Shown here piece by piece: positions 32,979-41,378 of a stretch of DNA of 42,113 nt (position 1 is its first letter; the number at the start of each line of letters is the position of its first letter). The stretch lies in assembly GCA_049968515.1 (NCBI GenBank), contig JBMFQR010000018.1, forward strand, positions 1 to 42,113, written 5' to 3'. The translations under genes and the position numbers were made by a program. Source of the DNA: JAOACQ01 sp049968515. GTDB lineage: Bacteria > Spirochaetota > Brevinematia > Brevinematales > JAOACQ01. The notes under the pieces were generated by a model that saw nothing but the letters and a program-made list of their open reading frames with translations, did not search any database and was not told the origin of the DNA.

Positions 32979-33957
32979 ACATCAACTTATCTTCTTTAAG
33001 CTTTTTATTCAATCTTGAACGGAATTTTCTCAAACTTACCCCTGTTCCAGGTCTTAAAAATAGAATATCCTCTGCCTTAATCTTTTCACCCTTTTTCATA
33101 TCCCTTGAAAAATACATTTCTCTCATTGAAAGGCCTGATATATCCTCTTCAAATTTTGTAATGGACTTTTCCCCGGTTTTCAATGCCTTTTCGATTTCTC
33201 TTATTGAAGTCACCATAGTTTTAAACCTCTCTGGATTTAGGGAAATTAAGTGATCAAGTCCGGGAAGGGAATTATCTGTGGTGAAATGTTTTTCAATAAT
33301 CTTTGCCCCGAGTGCCACAGCTCCAACTGAAAAAATATAATTCAATGTGTGATCAGAAAATCCCACCGGCATAAGGAAATTCTCTTTGAAGCTCTTTATC
33401 ACGTTCAGGTCTATATCATCAGAAGAGGCTGGATATTTTGAGACACAATAGAGAAGGGCAATATCTGTATTCTGGAAAAAAGAAACAGCTTTCTTTATTA
33501 CATCCATTTTTACAAATCCTGTAGACATAAAGACTGCTTTTTTGTATTTTTCTGCTTTTTTTGAAATCTCAAACAAAAATGGCTCACAGCTTATATCAGA
33601 ACTCGCAATTTTGATAATGGGAGTGTTTATAGCAATAAGGAAATCCAGTGAGTCTGTATCAAGCGGTGTGGCAAAAAAGACCATATCAAGGGAATCAGAG
33701 AGCTCTTTAAGCCGACTAAACTGGTCGAAGGTGAGCTCAAGGGACTTGAAAAGGTCAAAATTCTCTTTCAGTATTTTCTGATTATAAAACTTTTCTGTTT
33801 TAAAGATCTGGAATTTTACAGCATCAGCCCCGCTTTCTTTTGCACTATAGACCAGTTTCTTTGCAAAATCAAAACTTCCCCCGTGATTTATGCCTATTTC
33901 TGCAACAATAAACACATCAGGGTTTTTTGAATTAAATAAATTAGCCACATTGTACAT
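32965..33957 (-). CDS. NeuB-family sialic/pseudaminic acid synthase
   Basis: A 330-residue enzyme that condenses phosphoenolpyruvate with a hexosamine (ManNAc or a bacillosamine-type sugar) to a nine-carbon sugar acid. The TIM barrel opens with VAEIGINHGGSFDFAKKLV, then ADAVKFQIF, FFATPLDTDSLDFL, IKIASSDI, STGF and GFSDHT, ending in EKHFTTDNSLPGLDH. The C-terminal antifreeze-like SAF domain (about 270-325) has SMREMYFSRDMKKGEKI and LRPGTGVS. Substrate (NeuB, PseI or LegI type) cannot be told by eye. No other gene of the pathway is adjacent. It forms a unit with the ATPase gene, and probably with the helical protein upstream. Confidence 0.93.
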   Translation of the reverse strand: MYNVANLFNSKNPDVFIVAEIGINHGGSFDFAKKLVYSAKESGADAVKFQIFKTEKFYNQKILKENFDLFKSLELTFDQFSRLKELSDSLDMVFFATPLDTDSLDFLIAINTPIIKIASSDISCEPFLFEISKKAEKYKKAVFMSTGFVKMDVIKKAVSFFQNTDIALLYCVSKYPASSDDIDLNVIKSFKENFLMPVGFSDHTLNYIFSVGAVALGAKIIEKHFTTDNSLPGLDHLISLNPERFKTMVTSIREIEKALKTGEKSITKFEEDISGLSMREMYFSRDMKKGEKIKAEDILFLRPGTGVSLRKFRSRLNKKLKEDKLMYEKV

Positions 33958-34044
33958 AAAAACCTTTAATTTATTTAAATAGATTCCGAGTATTACTCCA
34001 GCCCTTTCCCCCTTTAACTTTAAGAAAAATATGAAATTGCCAAT

Positions 34045-34644
34045 TTAAGAAGAAAGAAGCTTATTTGAGTTATTTTTTAACTTATGCAAACCTGAAATAT
34101 TACTCTCTTTTAACAGGTTTAAAATGTTTTCTACTGTCTTTTCAGGTGAAAAGCCTACAAGGGCTTCTCTATTTTCATTTGCAATAAGATATCTGGCTAT
34201 TGTTTTTCTCTCTTTTGCAACAATGCTCTTCAGATTTTCAATCTCCTTGGAGAGATTCATCTTAAGTGTATAGAGTGAAGTCTCATCTTTAACATTAGTA
34301 TCCAGATAAGAAATCACATTTTCCCCATTGAATTTTACAAGATGGCTTATTGCAGATAATTCCTTTGAAAGCCTTTCAAAATCCTTTTTTTCATCAGCCA
34401 GAGCCTGAAACTCATTAATCTTCCTCTCCATATCAATAAAACCATTCAGGCTCGTCATATTTTTATTAAACTCATGCTGGAGGTCTATTATAGAAGTAAT
34501 CTCATTTCTGTTCCTTTGAAATGCAACTGCATCGGTTTTTGAATAGAGCGTGCTAATTACAGATGAATCAGATTTAATATTCCTCCTCTTATTAGAAAGA
34601 TTCTCAAAAGAAACCTTCTGAGAAATAATGTCAGAAACTTTCAT
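34045..34644 (-). CDS. Helical protein of unknown function, possibly flagellin-related
   Basis: A 199-residue, mostly alpha-helical, charged protein without signal peptide, membrane segment or cysteine. I do not recognise a family. The stretch LSKELSAISHLVKFNGENVISYLD is reminiscent of the flagellin N-terminal D1 segment (E-I-x-x-I-A-x-x-x-x-F-N-G), with other heptad-rich segments around it, but the classic flagellin start and end sequences are absent. The start at 34644 is fixed by GGGAGGG upstream; a longer frame opens at 34683. The downstream NeuB-like gene follows after 87 bp. A role in flagellar or surface structure is only a guess. Confidence 0.55.
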   Translation of the reverse strand: MKVSDIISQKVSFENLSNKRRNIKSDSSVISTLYSKTDAVAFQRNRNEITSIIDLQHEFNKNMTSLNGFIDMERKINEFQALADEKKDFERLSKELSAISHLVKFNGENVISYLDTNVKDETSLYTLKMNLSKEIENLKSIVAKERKTIARYLIANENREALVGFSPEKTVENILNLLKESNISGLHKLKNNSNKLLSS

Positions 34645-34671
34645 AATGATACCCTCCCTGTGATTATTAAA

Positions 34672-34700
34672 ATAATAAAACAAAAAATAAAAAAATGCAA
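34672..34700 (-). promoter_or_regulatory. Possible promoter for the helical protein-NeuB-ATPase unit
   Basis: On the minus strand, TTGCAT (34700-34695) and TATTAT (34677-34672) are spaced by 17 bp, about 27 bases before the start codon at 34644. The region is very A+T rich, so chance matches are likely. Confidence 0.4.
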
Positions 34701-34793
34701 AAGTTTTTAGATTTATTTTTATAACAGAACAAATAGATATATAAATGTGCTGGCATTACCTCTAGCAATATCAGAATATTTATTTTTTCTGGT

Positions 34794-34823
34794 TTGAAAA
34801 AATTGAAGTTCTGGTGATATACT
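34794..34823 (+). promoter_or_regulatory. Promoter of the TonB-dependent receptor gene
   Basis: TTGAAA (34794-34799) and TATACT (34818-34823) are separated by 18 bp. Transcription would start near 34830, which excludes the in-frame start at 34814 and supports the ATG at 34889. Confidence 0.5.
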
Positions 34824-34842
34824 TTTCTATGACATCGGGACT

Positions 34843-34869
34843 CTGTCCAGAAGGGCAATTCTTGGACAG
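34843..34869 (+). promoter_or_regulatory. Leader hairpin before the TonB-dependent receptor
   Basis: CTGTCCAGAA pairs with TTC-T-TGGACAG (one bulged T) around a six-base loop, 10 bp ahead of the ribosome site GGAGGTGAT. The CTGTCCAGAA arm is the same word found in the palindrome after this gene (37252). It could modulate translation or be a relic of the same repeat family. Confidence 0.45.
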
Positions 34870-34888
34870 CACACGAAATGGAGGTGAT

Positions 34889-37237
34889 ATGAGTAGAAGA
34901 TTTGGATTTTTCGTAAAGGCTATCCTTATAGAGATAGTTTTTGCGAATTTTATGTGGCCAGCAAATGTTAAAGTTGTTGTAAAGGAGAAAAAATCACCTG
35001 TTGAGGATGCTACTGTCGTAATTCTTGAGAAAAAACTTCAATCTAAAACAGAAAAGGGTGGAAATGCAGTCTTTGAAAACATCGAAGCCGGTAAATACAC
35101 CCTTATCGTTGTTATGCCTGGATATGAAAAGTTTTCAAAGGAGATTAATGTTGAAGCTGAGGATATTGAAGTGAATGTTGAACTTAAAAGAGTAAGTGTT
35201 TCGTTGGGAGAAGTTACTGTGGAAGAGAAGAGAGAAAAGGGCAAAGTCCCGGCTGCAAAGAAGATTTCCGAGGATGAAATAAAAAACGCATCCCAGTGTT
35301 ATCTAAATGACGCCATAAAAGTAGTTCAATCAATGCCCGGGGTAGGCACAAGTGGCTATATGATGGATGCAATGATGTATATACAGGGTGGAGACTGGTA
35401 TGAAAATATTTTCCTGATGGATGGCGTAGTTCTTATTAACCCATATAGATGGGCTGGAAGAGTAAGTATGTTTAACCCGAACTGGATAGATAGCCTTGAT
35501 CTTTACACAGCAGGTTACCCACCCTATCTTGCTCAGGGATTGTCCGGAGCACTTGTTGCAAAGTTAAAAGAGGGAAATAACGAAAGATTGAAAGGCTATT
35601 TTGATCTATCTTCAGCCTCAAGCGAAATTGGCCTTGATGGTCTTGTGGGTAGTAATGTTACTTTTTATTTTAATATAAGAAGAACATATTATGAATTTCT
35701 TATACCTCTGTTTGTTAAGGTAGATGAGGGAGTGCAGTATCCTCACATCACCGATGGTATTTTTAAACTGACCTTTACCCCTACTCTTGATGATAAGATT
35801 TCTGTCTTCTTTTATGGCAGTGAAGAGGGAATGAAATGGAAGCTTACGGGAAATGTTAGTGCTGGAGAGCCAGAATACAATGGTGAGTTTTATTATTATA
35901 ACTATAATGCCATATTTGGAACAAGATATGACAGAAGGCTCACAGAAAAGGACTCTCTTGACATTATTCTTGGTTGTACCTGGACAGAAAATTATAGTAA
36001 GCTTGATGCTGATCCTGTGGGAATATATGAGGCAGAATCCCGGCTAATTAACTTTCAATCACTTGTAAACCTTTACATTAACTCTTTTGATGGCCATAAG
36101 TTTCAAACTGGTGGGGCAATCATTTTGCCATACCTGATTGAAGATAAAGAAACAGTAAAATTCTATTCCCTCGATGCTAATGGAAACTGGACAAACAGCT
36201 TCAGCTATGAAGATAAACTTTCCAATTATATGATGCCTTACTATGCAGGGTATATAATGGACAACTGGGAGTTTATAAAATCCTTAATACTTGAAGTGGG
36301 AGGAAGGGTTGAATATTACAAGCCAACAGGTGAAACTGTTTTTAACCCAGTGGGTGGATTAAAATGGGAGATTACAGAGGATGCTTCTATTTATGTAAGA
36401 GGGGGAAAGTATAATTTTTATTCCTTTAATTTCTATCAGATTGACGAAAAATACGGTAATCCAGACCTCAGATCTGAAAAAGCTTATCATTGCCTTGGTG
36501 GAGCGGAATATGATAAGGAGGCTTATCTTGTCAGGGTTGAGGGTTTTTATAAGTGGTATTATGACCTAATATATGAGGATGGAGACAAAAATTTCAATAA
36601 TGATGGTTTTAGAGAGGTTTATGGAGGAGCTTTATATTTGCAGAAAAAGAAGAGAAAGACAGATTTCTGGAACGGATGGTTAAGCTATACCTATGTTCAT
36701 GGGCTTGAAAAGGTCACAAATCTTGGCACACCAGATCCAGCTTTTCCTTCTGCCTTACCTATTGATGAATGGTTTGTCCCTTCATTTTTAAGGGAGCACA
36801 ATCTTTCTATTAACCTTGAGCTTATCAATAAATTAAGGTTTGATAATCCCAGGATAGACTGGCTGTATAACTGGAGTTTGAGCTTCGACTTCAAACTGAT
36901 GACTGGAAAACCTTACACCCCCATCACAAACTTTGTGTCTGCTGAAATTCCAGGTGCAGGCACTCAGTATTATTACAACTATGGAAAATACAATAGTGAG
37001 TTTACCCCTCTTCATCACAAGCTTGATGTGAAAATTACAATACCATCAGGCCCATTTGACTTCTTAAAATTATTTGGCCTTAAGTTTGAATCAAGTTCGT
37101 ATGTTTCGTTTATTAACATTTACAACCACGAAAACATCTATGATTATCATTATGTTATTAAGGATGGAAAGCTTCAAAAGGAAGGCTTAAAAGATTTTCC
37201 TTTTATGATACTTGGCGGATTTAAGATAGAGTTTTAA
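34889..37237 (+). CDS. TonB-dependent outer-membrane receptor with carboxypeptidase-like domain
   Basis: A 782-residue outer-membrane beta-barrel receptor. A signal peptide-like N-terminus (FFVKAILIEIVFANFMW) precedes a carboxypeptidase regulatory-like beta sandwich (about 25-105: VEDATVVILEKK, AGKYTLIVVMPGYEKFSKEI). A plug domain (about 120-235) follows with DAIKVVQSMPGVG, then IFLMDGVVLINPYRWAGRVSMFN in two parts, and the barrel to the terminal Phe (GGFKIEF). A TonB box cannot be pinned down. Such receptors import scarce ligands (siderophores, cobalamin, glycans); the ligand is unknown. The start at 34889 follows GGAGGTGAT. The gene stands alone with a leader hairpin and a palindrome behind it. 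No TonB-ExbBD genes are in the window. Confidence 0.87.
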   Translation: MSRRFGFFVKAILIEIVFANFMWPANVKVVVKEKKSPVEDATVVILEKKLQSKTEKGGNAVFENIEAGKYTLIVVMPGYEKFSKEINVEAEDIEVNVELKRVSVSLGEVTVEEKREKGKVPAAKKISEDEIKNASQCYLNDAIKVVQSMPGVGTSGYMMDAMMYIQGGDWYENIFLMDGVVLINPYRWAGRVSMFNPNWIDSLDLYTAGYPPYLAQGLSGALVAKLKEGNNERLKGYFDLSSASSEIGLDGLVGSNVTFYFNIRRTYYEFLIPLFVKVDEGVQYPHITDGIFKLTFTPTLDDKISVFFYGSEEGMKWKLTGNVSAGEPEYNGEFYYYNYNAIFGTRYDRRLTEKDSLDIILGCTWTENYSKLDADPVGIYEAESRLINFQSLVNLYINSFDGHKFQTGGAIILPYLIEDKETVKFYSLDANGNWTNSFSYEDKLSNYMMPYYAGYIMDNWEFIKSLILEVGGRVEYYKPTGETVFNPVGGLKWEITEDASIYVRGGKYNFYSFNFYQIDEKYGNPDLRSEKAYHCLGGAEYDKEAYLVRVEGFYKWYYDLIYEDGDKNFNNDGFREVYGGALYLQKKKRKTDFWNGWLSYTYVHGLEKVTNLGTPDPAFPSALPIDEWFVPSFLREHNLSINLELINKLRFDNPRIDWLYNWSLSFDFKLMTGKPYTPITNFVSAEIPGAGTQYYYNYGKYNSEFTPLHHKLDVKITIPSGPFDFLKLFGLKFESSSYVSFINIYNHENIYDYHYVIKDGKLQKEGLKDFPFMILGGFKIEF

Positions 37238-37251
37238 AGCATTATGGATAA

Positions 37252-37282
37252 GGCTGTCCAGAAACTAACTTTTTGGATAGCC
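37252..37282. repeat. Short GGCTGTCC palindrome, possible terminator
   Basis: GGCTGTCC (37252-37259) pairs with GGATAGCC (37275-37282), one G-T pair, around AGAAACTAACTTTTT. Its reverse complement closely matches the left end of the 31869-32005 element (GGCTxTCCxAAAAGTxAGTTTCTGG), as if two element ends were joined. It lies 15 bp after the TonB receptor stop and may act as its terminator. Confidence 0.65.
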
Positions 37283-37352
37283 CCGTGATCCTCTGTAATT
37301 AAAATTAATTGAATTTTTAAATACTCTTCAGTATAATAAGTTAGGGTTAAAA

Positions 37353-38708
37353 ATGCAAAATCTGCTACTTTCAATACCTATTGTGGGAAAATTTCTTAAA
37401 GACCGTCCTATGCTACTTCGTGTGCTTGAAAATATAGGCTGGCTATCTATTGATAAAGTCATACGGATGGGGGTCGGGCTTTTAGTTGGCGTGTGGGTAG
37501 CAAGGTATCTTGGGCCAGCTGGATATGGAACGCTCAATTATGCCGTGGCATTTGTGAGCCTGTTTGGTGCTTTAGCTACTTTAGGACTTGATCAAATTGT
37601 CGTGAGAGAACTCGTGAAGCAGCCTGAAAAAGAAGGGGAACTCATTGGGACCTCTTTTTACCTTAAACTTATGGGCGGCATTGCTGTCCTTTTTCTTTCT
37701 ACAGGGGTGGCTTTTTTGATTCACCGGAATGATGTAAGAACTGTGCTTATGATCTTTTTTGTTTCCCTCGGTTTTGTTGCATAGGCTGTTATGGCAATTG
37801 ACTTTTTCTTTCAGGCTAAGATTCTCTCAAAGTATACTGTTCTCGCCCAGAATATTGCCTTTTTACTTATTTTAGGGATCAAAGTTCTCCTGATAGTAAC
37901 AAAGCAACCTGTAGAATGGTTTGCTATAATGTCTTTCTTTGAACTGATTGTTGTATCAATATTTCTTATAATCTTTTACAATAAATATGGGGGTCATATA
38001 ACTAACTGGAAGTTTGATAGAAATGTGGCACTCGGGCTTTTAAAAGATAGCTGGCCACTAATACTATCGAGTATAGCAATAATGGTATATATGCGAACCG
38101 ATCAGGTAATGATAAGAAATATGCTTGGCGAAAGAGAGGTTGGTTTGTATTCTGCTGCGGTAAGTCTCTCTGAGGTTTGGTATATGATTCCAGGGGTGAT
38201 TGTGAATTCTACCTTTCCAGCCATTGTTGATGCAAAGAGGGTTGGAAATGAGTTATATTACCGAAGATTAACACAGCTTTTCAGTATCTTGGGATGGATA
38301 GCAATTGTAATTTCCTTACTTGTATCAATGTTGAGTAGGCCAATTGTATCTTTTTTATTTGGTAAGAGTTATATAGAAACAGCTAATATTCTTTCAGTTC
38401 ATATTTGGGCAGGTGTTTTTGTCTTCGTGGGAGTTGCCACCAGTCAATGGTTTTTAGTGGAAAACTTACAGAAAATAGCATTTTTTAGGACTTTATGTGG
38501 TGCTATTACAAATTTAATGTTAAATTTTATTCTTATTCCTGCTTTTGGAGTGATAGGAGCAGCATTTGCAACATTATTTTCCCAGAGTATAGCTGCTTAT
38601 TTTTTTCTCTTGTTTAATAAGAAAACAAGAAATTTGTTTTATCTTGTTTCAATTTCAATATTTGGTTTAAAATATTTTCAAAAGCATAAAACATTACATG
38701 GAGGATGA
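37353..38708 (+). pseudogene. O-antigen/polysaccharide flippase interrupted by an in-frame amber codon
   Basis: The two reading frames 37353-37784 and 37791-38708 are in the same phase and together give one ~450-residue flippase (Wzx-like, PF01943 type) with 12-14 membrane segments. They are divided only by TAG at 37782-37784. The context GFVA-stop-AVMAIDFFFQAK suggests an original CAG (Gln), i.e. one C-to-T change. Family marks are VGVWVARYLGPAGYGTLNYA and the WPLILSSIAIMVYMRTDQVMI block with IRNMLG. The first half is near 50% G+C in places; the last third is below 30%, as if mosaic. It exports lipid-linked oligosaccharide units if functional. A sequencing error is the main alternative to a true pseudogene. 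Confidence 0.8.
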
Positions 38709-38710
38709 TA

Positions 38711-39542
38711 ATGCTTAATTTAATCCAAAAAATTTATAGACTCCTATTTGGAAGAAAGGTTTTTTATAAATTTAATAGGTTTATCTATTCTCTTAGCATA
38801 AGAGGAATGGGAATTTTAAATTATGAGAATCATAAGATAAGTGGGGAGCAAAGTTTTTTAAAAGAATATATTTCTAATCTTCATAACGGAATTGTTTTTG
38901 ATGTTGGTGCAAATTTAGGAAATTATTCTAAATATGTAAGGAAATTAAATCAAAATGTGGATATTTATGCTTTTGAACCCCATCCTATTACTTTTAAAAA
39001 GCTTGAAGAGGCTATTGTGGGATACAATATAAAAATTCTTAATGTAGCTATTGGTAGTAAAACAGGAAAATGTAATTTATATGATTATTTTAATCAGGAC
39101 GGGTTCCTCTCTTGCATCAATTTATAGTGAAGTTATAGAAACAATTCATAGAAGTAAAGCAATTGAACACACAATTGATATTATTACTTTAGATGATGTT
39201 GTTAAAAAAAATAATATTGATAAGATTGATCTTTTGAAAATAGATACAGAAGGAAATGAATTAGAATGTTTAAAGGGGTTTGAGAATTTTATTAGACAAG
39301 GTAAAGTGAATGTAATTCATTTTGAATTCAATGAGATGAATGTTATTAGCAGGGTATTCTTTAAAGATTTTTGGGACTTTCTTCCAAATTATAATTTTTA
39401 TAGAATGCTTCCTTCTGGATTGTTACGAATAAAAGAATATGAACCGACATACTGTGAAATATTTGCTTATCAAAATATAGTGTGTATTTTGAAAGAATTT
39501 GACAAAGGAAAAAAATATGAAAATATTTCTCTACCCTCATGA
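38711..39542 (+). pseudogene. FkbM-family methyltransferase with a one-base frameshift
   Basis: The frame from 38711 reads VFDVGANLGNYSKYVRK (SAM motif I) and IYAFEPHPITFKKLEE, then stops at 39127. The +1 frame continues with TIDIITLDDVV and IDLLKIDTEGNELECLKGFE, the second half of an FkbM methyltransferase. Removing one G from GGG at 39101-39103 joins them as NQDG-SSLASIYSEV, a ~277-residue protein of normal size. FkbM enzymes O-methylate sugars or similar groups in glycans. The ATG at 38711 has GGAGG six bases upstream. Very A+T rich. Either a decaying gene or a homopolymer read error. Confidence 0.82.
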
Positions 39543-40530
39543 AGAAGTAAAACGCGAACTACCTAAAAATATAAGAAAAGAAGATTTCTGGTTATTTGAG
39601 AGAGTAATTTTAGGTAGGTTTGGAGAAGTGTACAGTAAAGAATTTGAAAATGTGTATATTTTTTCAAGTGGGGTTTGTATTAGTAAAGGGAAAATCTTGT
39701 TTGATGTTTTTTATGGTGATTTTGAACATAGCTTTTTATCAGTGGTAAATATGATATTTAGAATAATTAAGGGAGTAATAAAAGTAAAGAAAATAGTTAA
39801 CTTGGATAATTGTCTTTTTTTGACAGATGCTTTTTCTCGAAGTTTTTTTCACTGGTTTTTAGATGTTCTTCAAAAATTAGAGGTTATTCTTGATAGAAGG
39901 TTAGATTTAAAAGAATATAACTTACTTATACCTCAAAAATTTTTTACTTCTTTTGCTATTTCCACATTAAAATTGTATGGTACTCCATATAGAATGGTTC
40001 ATGATAATGAATTAATAAAAGCCAAAAAGCTTGTAGTTATTCCAAATATTTCTCCTACCGGAAATTATAGAAACTTGTTAGTAAAAAATATACGAAAACG
40101 TTTTCATATCACATGGCCAGTGGTTAGAGAAGAAAAAATAAGATTATATATTTCCAGAGAGAAAGCTAACACCAGAAAATTGAAAAATGAAAAAGAACTT
40201 TTTGAGATATTGAAAAAATATAATTTTATTAAAATTTGTATGGAAGATCTGTCTTTTGAAGAACAGTATAGACTTGCTTCAAAAGCTGAAATGTTGATTG
40301 GTTTACATGGTGCTGGCCTCACTCATATGTTATGGATGAAAGAAAATTCTAAAGTTATGGAAATAAGAGCTGAGGGAGACAATAAAAACAATTGTTATTT
40401 TGCTTTAGCTTCAGCTCTTGGGCTTCAGTATTATTACTTTTTGGCGAAAAAAGTTGATAAAGATTATTTTCTCATTGATCTTGATAGTTTTGAACAAAAT
40501 TTACTTACAATGGTAGAAGGTGAACGATGA
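39517..40530 (+). CDS. Glycosyltransferase family 61 (DUF563) protein
   Basis: A 337-residue cytosolic glycosyltransferase of the GT61/DUF563 type. Family features are the LTDAFSRSFFHWFLDVLQKLE segment (split by a conserved FxHW), RLYISREKANTRKLKNE, then MEDLSFEEQYRLASKAEMLIGLHGAGLTHMLWM in two parts, including the conserved LHGAGL. Donor and acceptor sugars are unknown. The start is ATG 39517 with AAAGGA seven bases upstream; a TTG further upstream is in frame but not needed. It overlaps the end of the FkbM gene and, by ATGA, the next glycosyltransferase. G+C is well below that of the window average. Confidence 0.85.
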   Translation: MKIFLYPHEEVKRELPKNIRKEDFWLFERVILGRFGEVYSKEFENVYIFSSGVCISKGKILFDVFYGDFEHSFLSVVNMIFRIIKGVIKVKKIVNLDNCLFLTDAFSRSFFHWFLDVLQKLEVILDRRLDLKEYNLLIPQKFFTSFAISTLKLYGTPYRMVHDNELIKAKKLVVIPNISPTGNYRNLLVKNIRKRFHITWPVVREEKIRLYISREKANTRKLKNEKELFEILKKYNFIKICMEDLSFEEQYRLASKAEMLIGLHGAGLTHMLWMKENSKVMEIRAEGDNKNNCYFALASALGLQYYYFLAKKVDKDYFLIDLDSFEQNLLTMVEGER

Positions 40531-41378
40531 AAGTGTTTTTGAGAGATGAAGTAAAGGAGTTTTTATCCATGCCTTTCTTTGATGAAAAACTTTTGCTCTC
40601 GAAAGATTTCTCCTATCCCAAAATCTCTATTGTCACTCCATCCTATAATCAAGCACAATTTTTAGAGAAAACCATCCTCAGTGTTTTGAATCAGAACTAT
40701 CCAAACCTCGAATATCTCATCATTGATGGTGGCTCCACTGATGAAAGTGTCGAAATAATAAAAAAGTATGAAAAATACCTTGCTTACTGGGTAAGTGAAA
40801 GAGACAGGGGTCAAACTCACGCCATAAGAAAGGGTTTTGAAAAAGCCAGTGGAGATATCTTTGCCTATCTTAATTCAGATGATATCTATATGCCAGGTAC
40901 ACTCTTTAAAGTGGCAGAAAGATTGAAAAGTCATCCGAAAGTCGATATGTTTTATGGGAATATTTACTTTATTGATGAAAGTGACAATATTCTTGATGAG
41001 TTAAGATTCACAAAAACATCTTTTTCTGCAATGATTTATGAAGGCGGACAGATGCATCAGACGGCAGTATTCTGGACAAAGGATGTGTACGAAAGAGTTG
41101 GTGGATTTGATGAACAGTTTCGTTTCTGTATGGATACAGATTTCTTTTGTAGAGTAGCAGAAAAAGGAAGACTTTGTCATATCAGGGATACGCTGGCGGC
41201 TTTTCGTCTTCATTCGACAAGCAAGTCAGCAAGTATAAAGGAGGTGGGCGAAAAAGAACATGGAGAGATTATAAGATTACTATATTATAGTGAAAAAAGA
41301 TTTAACCTTCCGATAGGAAATGGATTAAATTTTTATCGGAGGGTAGGATATGATAAACATAGGTTTGGATATCAGTAA
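40527..41378 (+). CDS. Family 2 glycosyltransferase, 3' end merged with an insertion sequence
   Basis: A 283-codon GT-A glycosyltransferase. The nucleotide-sugar fold opens with KISIVTPSYNQAQFLEKTILSVLNQ (split), IDGGSTDESVEII, RGQTHAIRKGFEKASGDIFAYLNSDD (the Asp pair binds metal/UDP-sugar) and GGQMHQTAVFW, ending with GGFDEQFRFCMDTDFFCRVAEKG. The catalytic domain looks complete. The last ~10-30 residues (RRVGYDKHRFGYQ) are read out of frame through the start of the IS110 transposase gene, so the natural C-terminus has probably been replaced. It starts in the GT61 stop codon. G+C is more usual here than in the two genes before it. Confidence 0.85.
   Translation: MKVFLRDEVKEFLSMPFFDEKLLLSKDFSYPKISIVTPSYNQAQFLEKTILSVLNQNYPNLEYLIIDGGSTDESVEIIKKYEKYLAYWVSERDRGQTHAIRKGFEKASGDIFAYLNSDDIYMPGTLFKVAERLKSHPKVDMFYGNIYFIDESDNILDELRFTKTSFSAMIYEGGQMHQTAVFWTKDVYERVGGFDEQFRFCMDTDFFCRVAEKGRLCHIRDTLAAFRLHSTSKSASIKEVGEKEHGEIIRLLYYSEKRFNLPIGNGLNFYRRVGYDKHRFGYQ

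Noticed and set aside
34814..34888. Longer TonB receptor starting at 34814
   Set aside because: It overlaps the promoter -10 region and gives a poor signal peptide; the ATG at 34889 has a strong ribosome site.
37782..37784. TAG read as pyrrolysine or another recoded amino acid
   Set aside because: The protein family is a flippase with no recoding precedent, the site fits an ordinary Gln, and neighbouring genes also show single-base damage. No pyrrolysine genes are seen.
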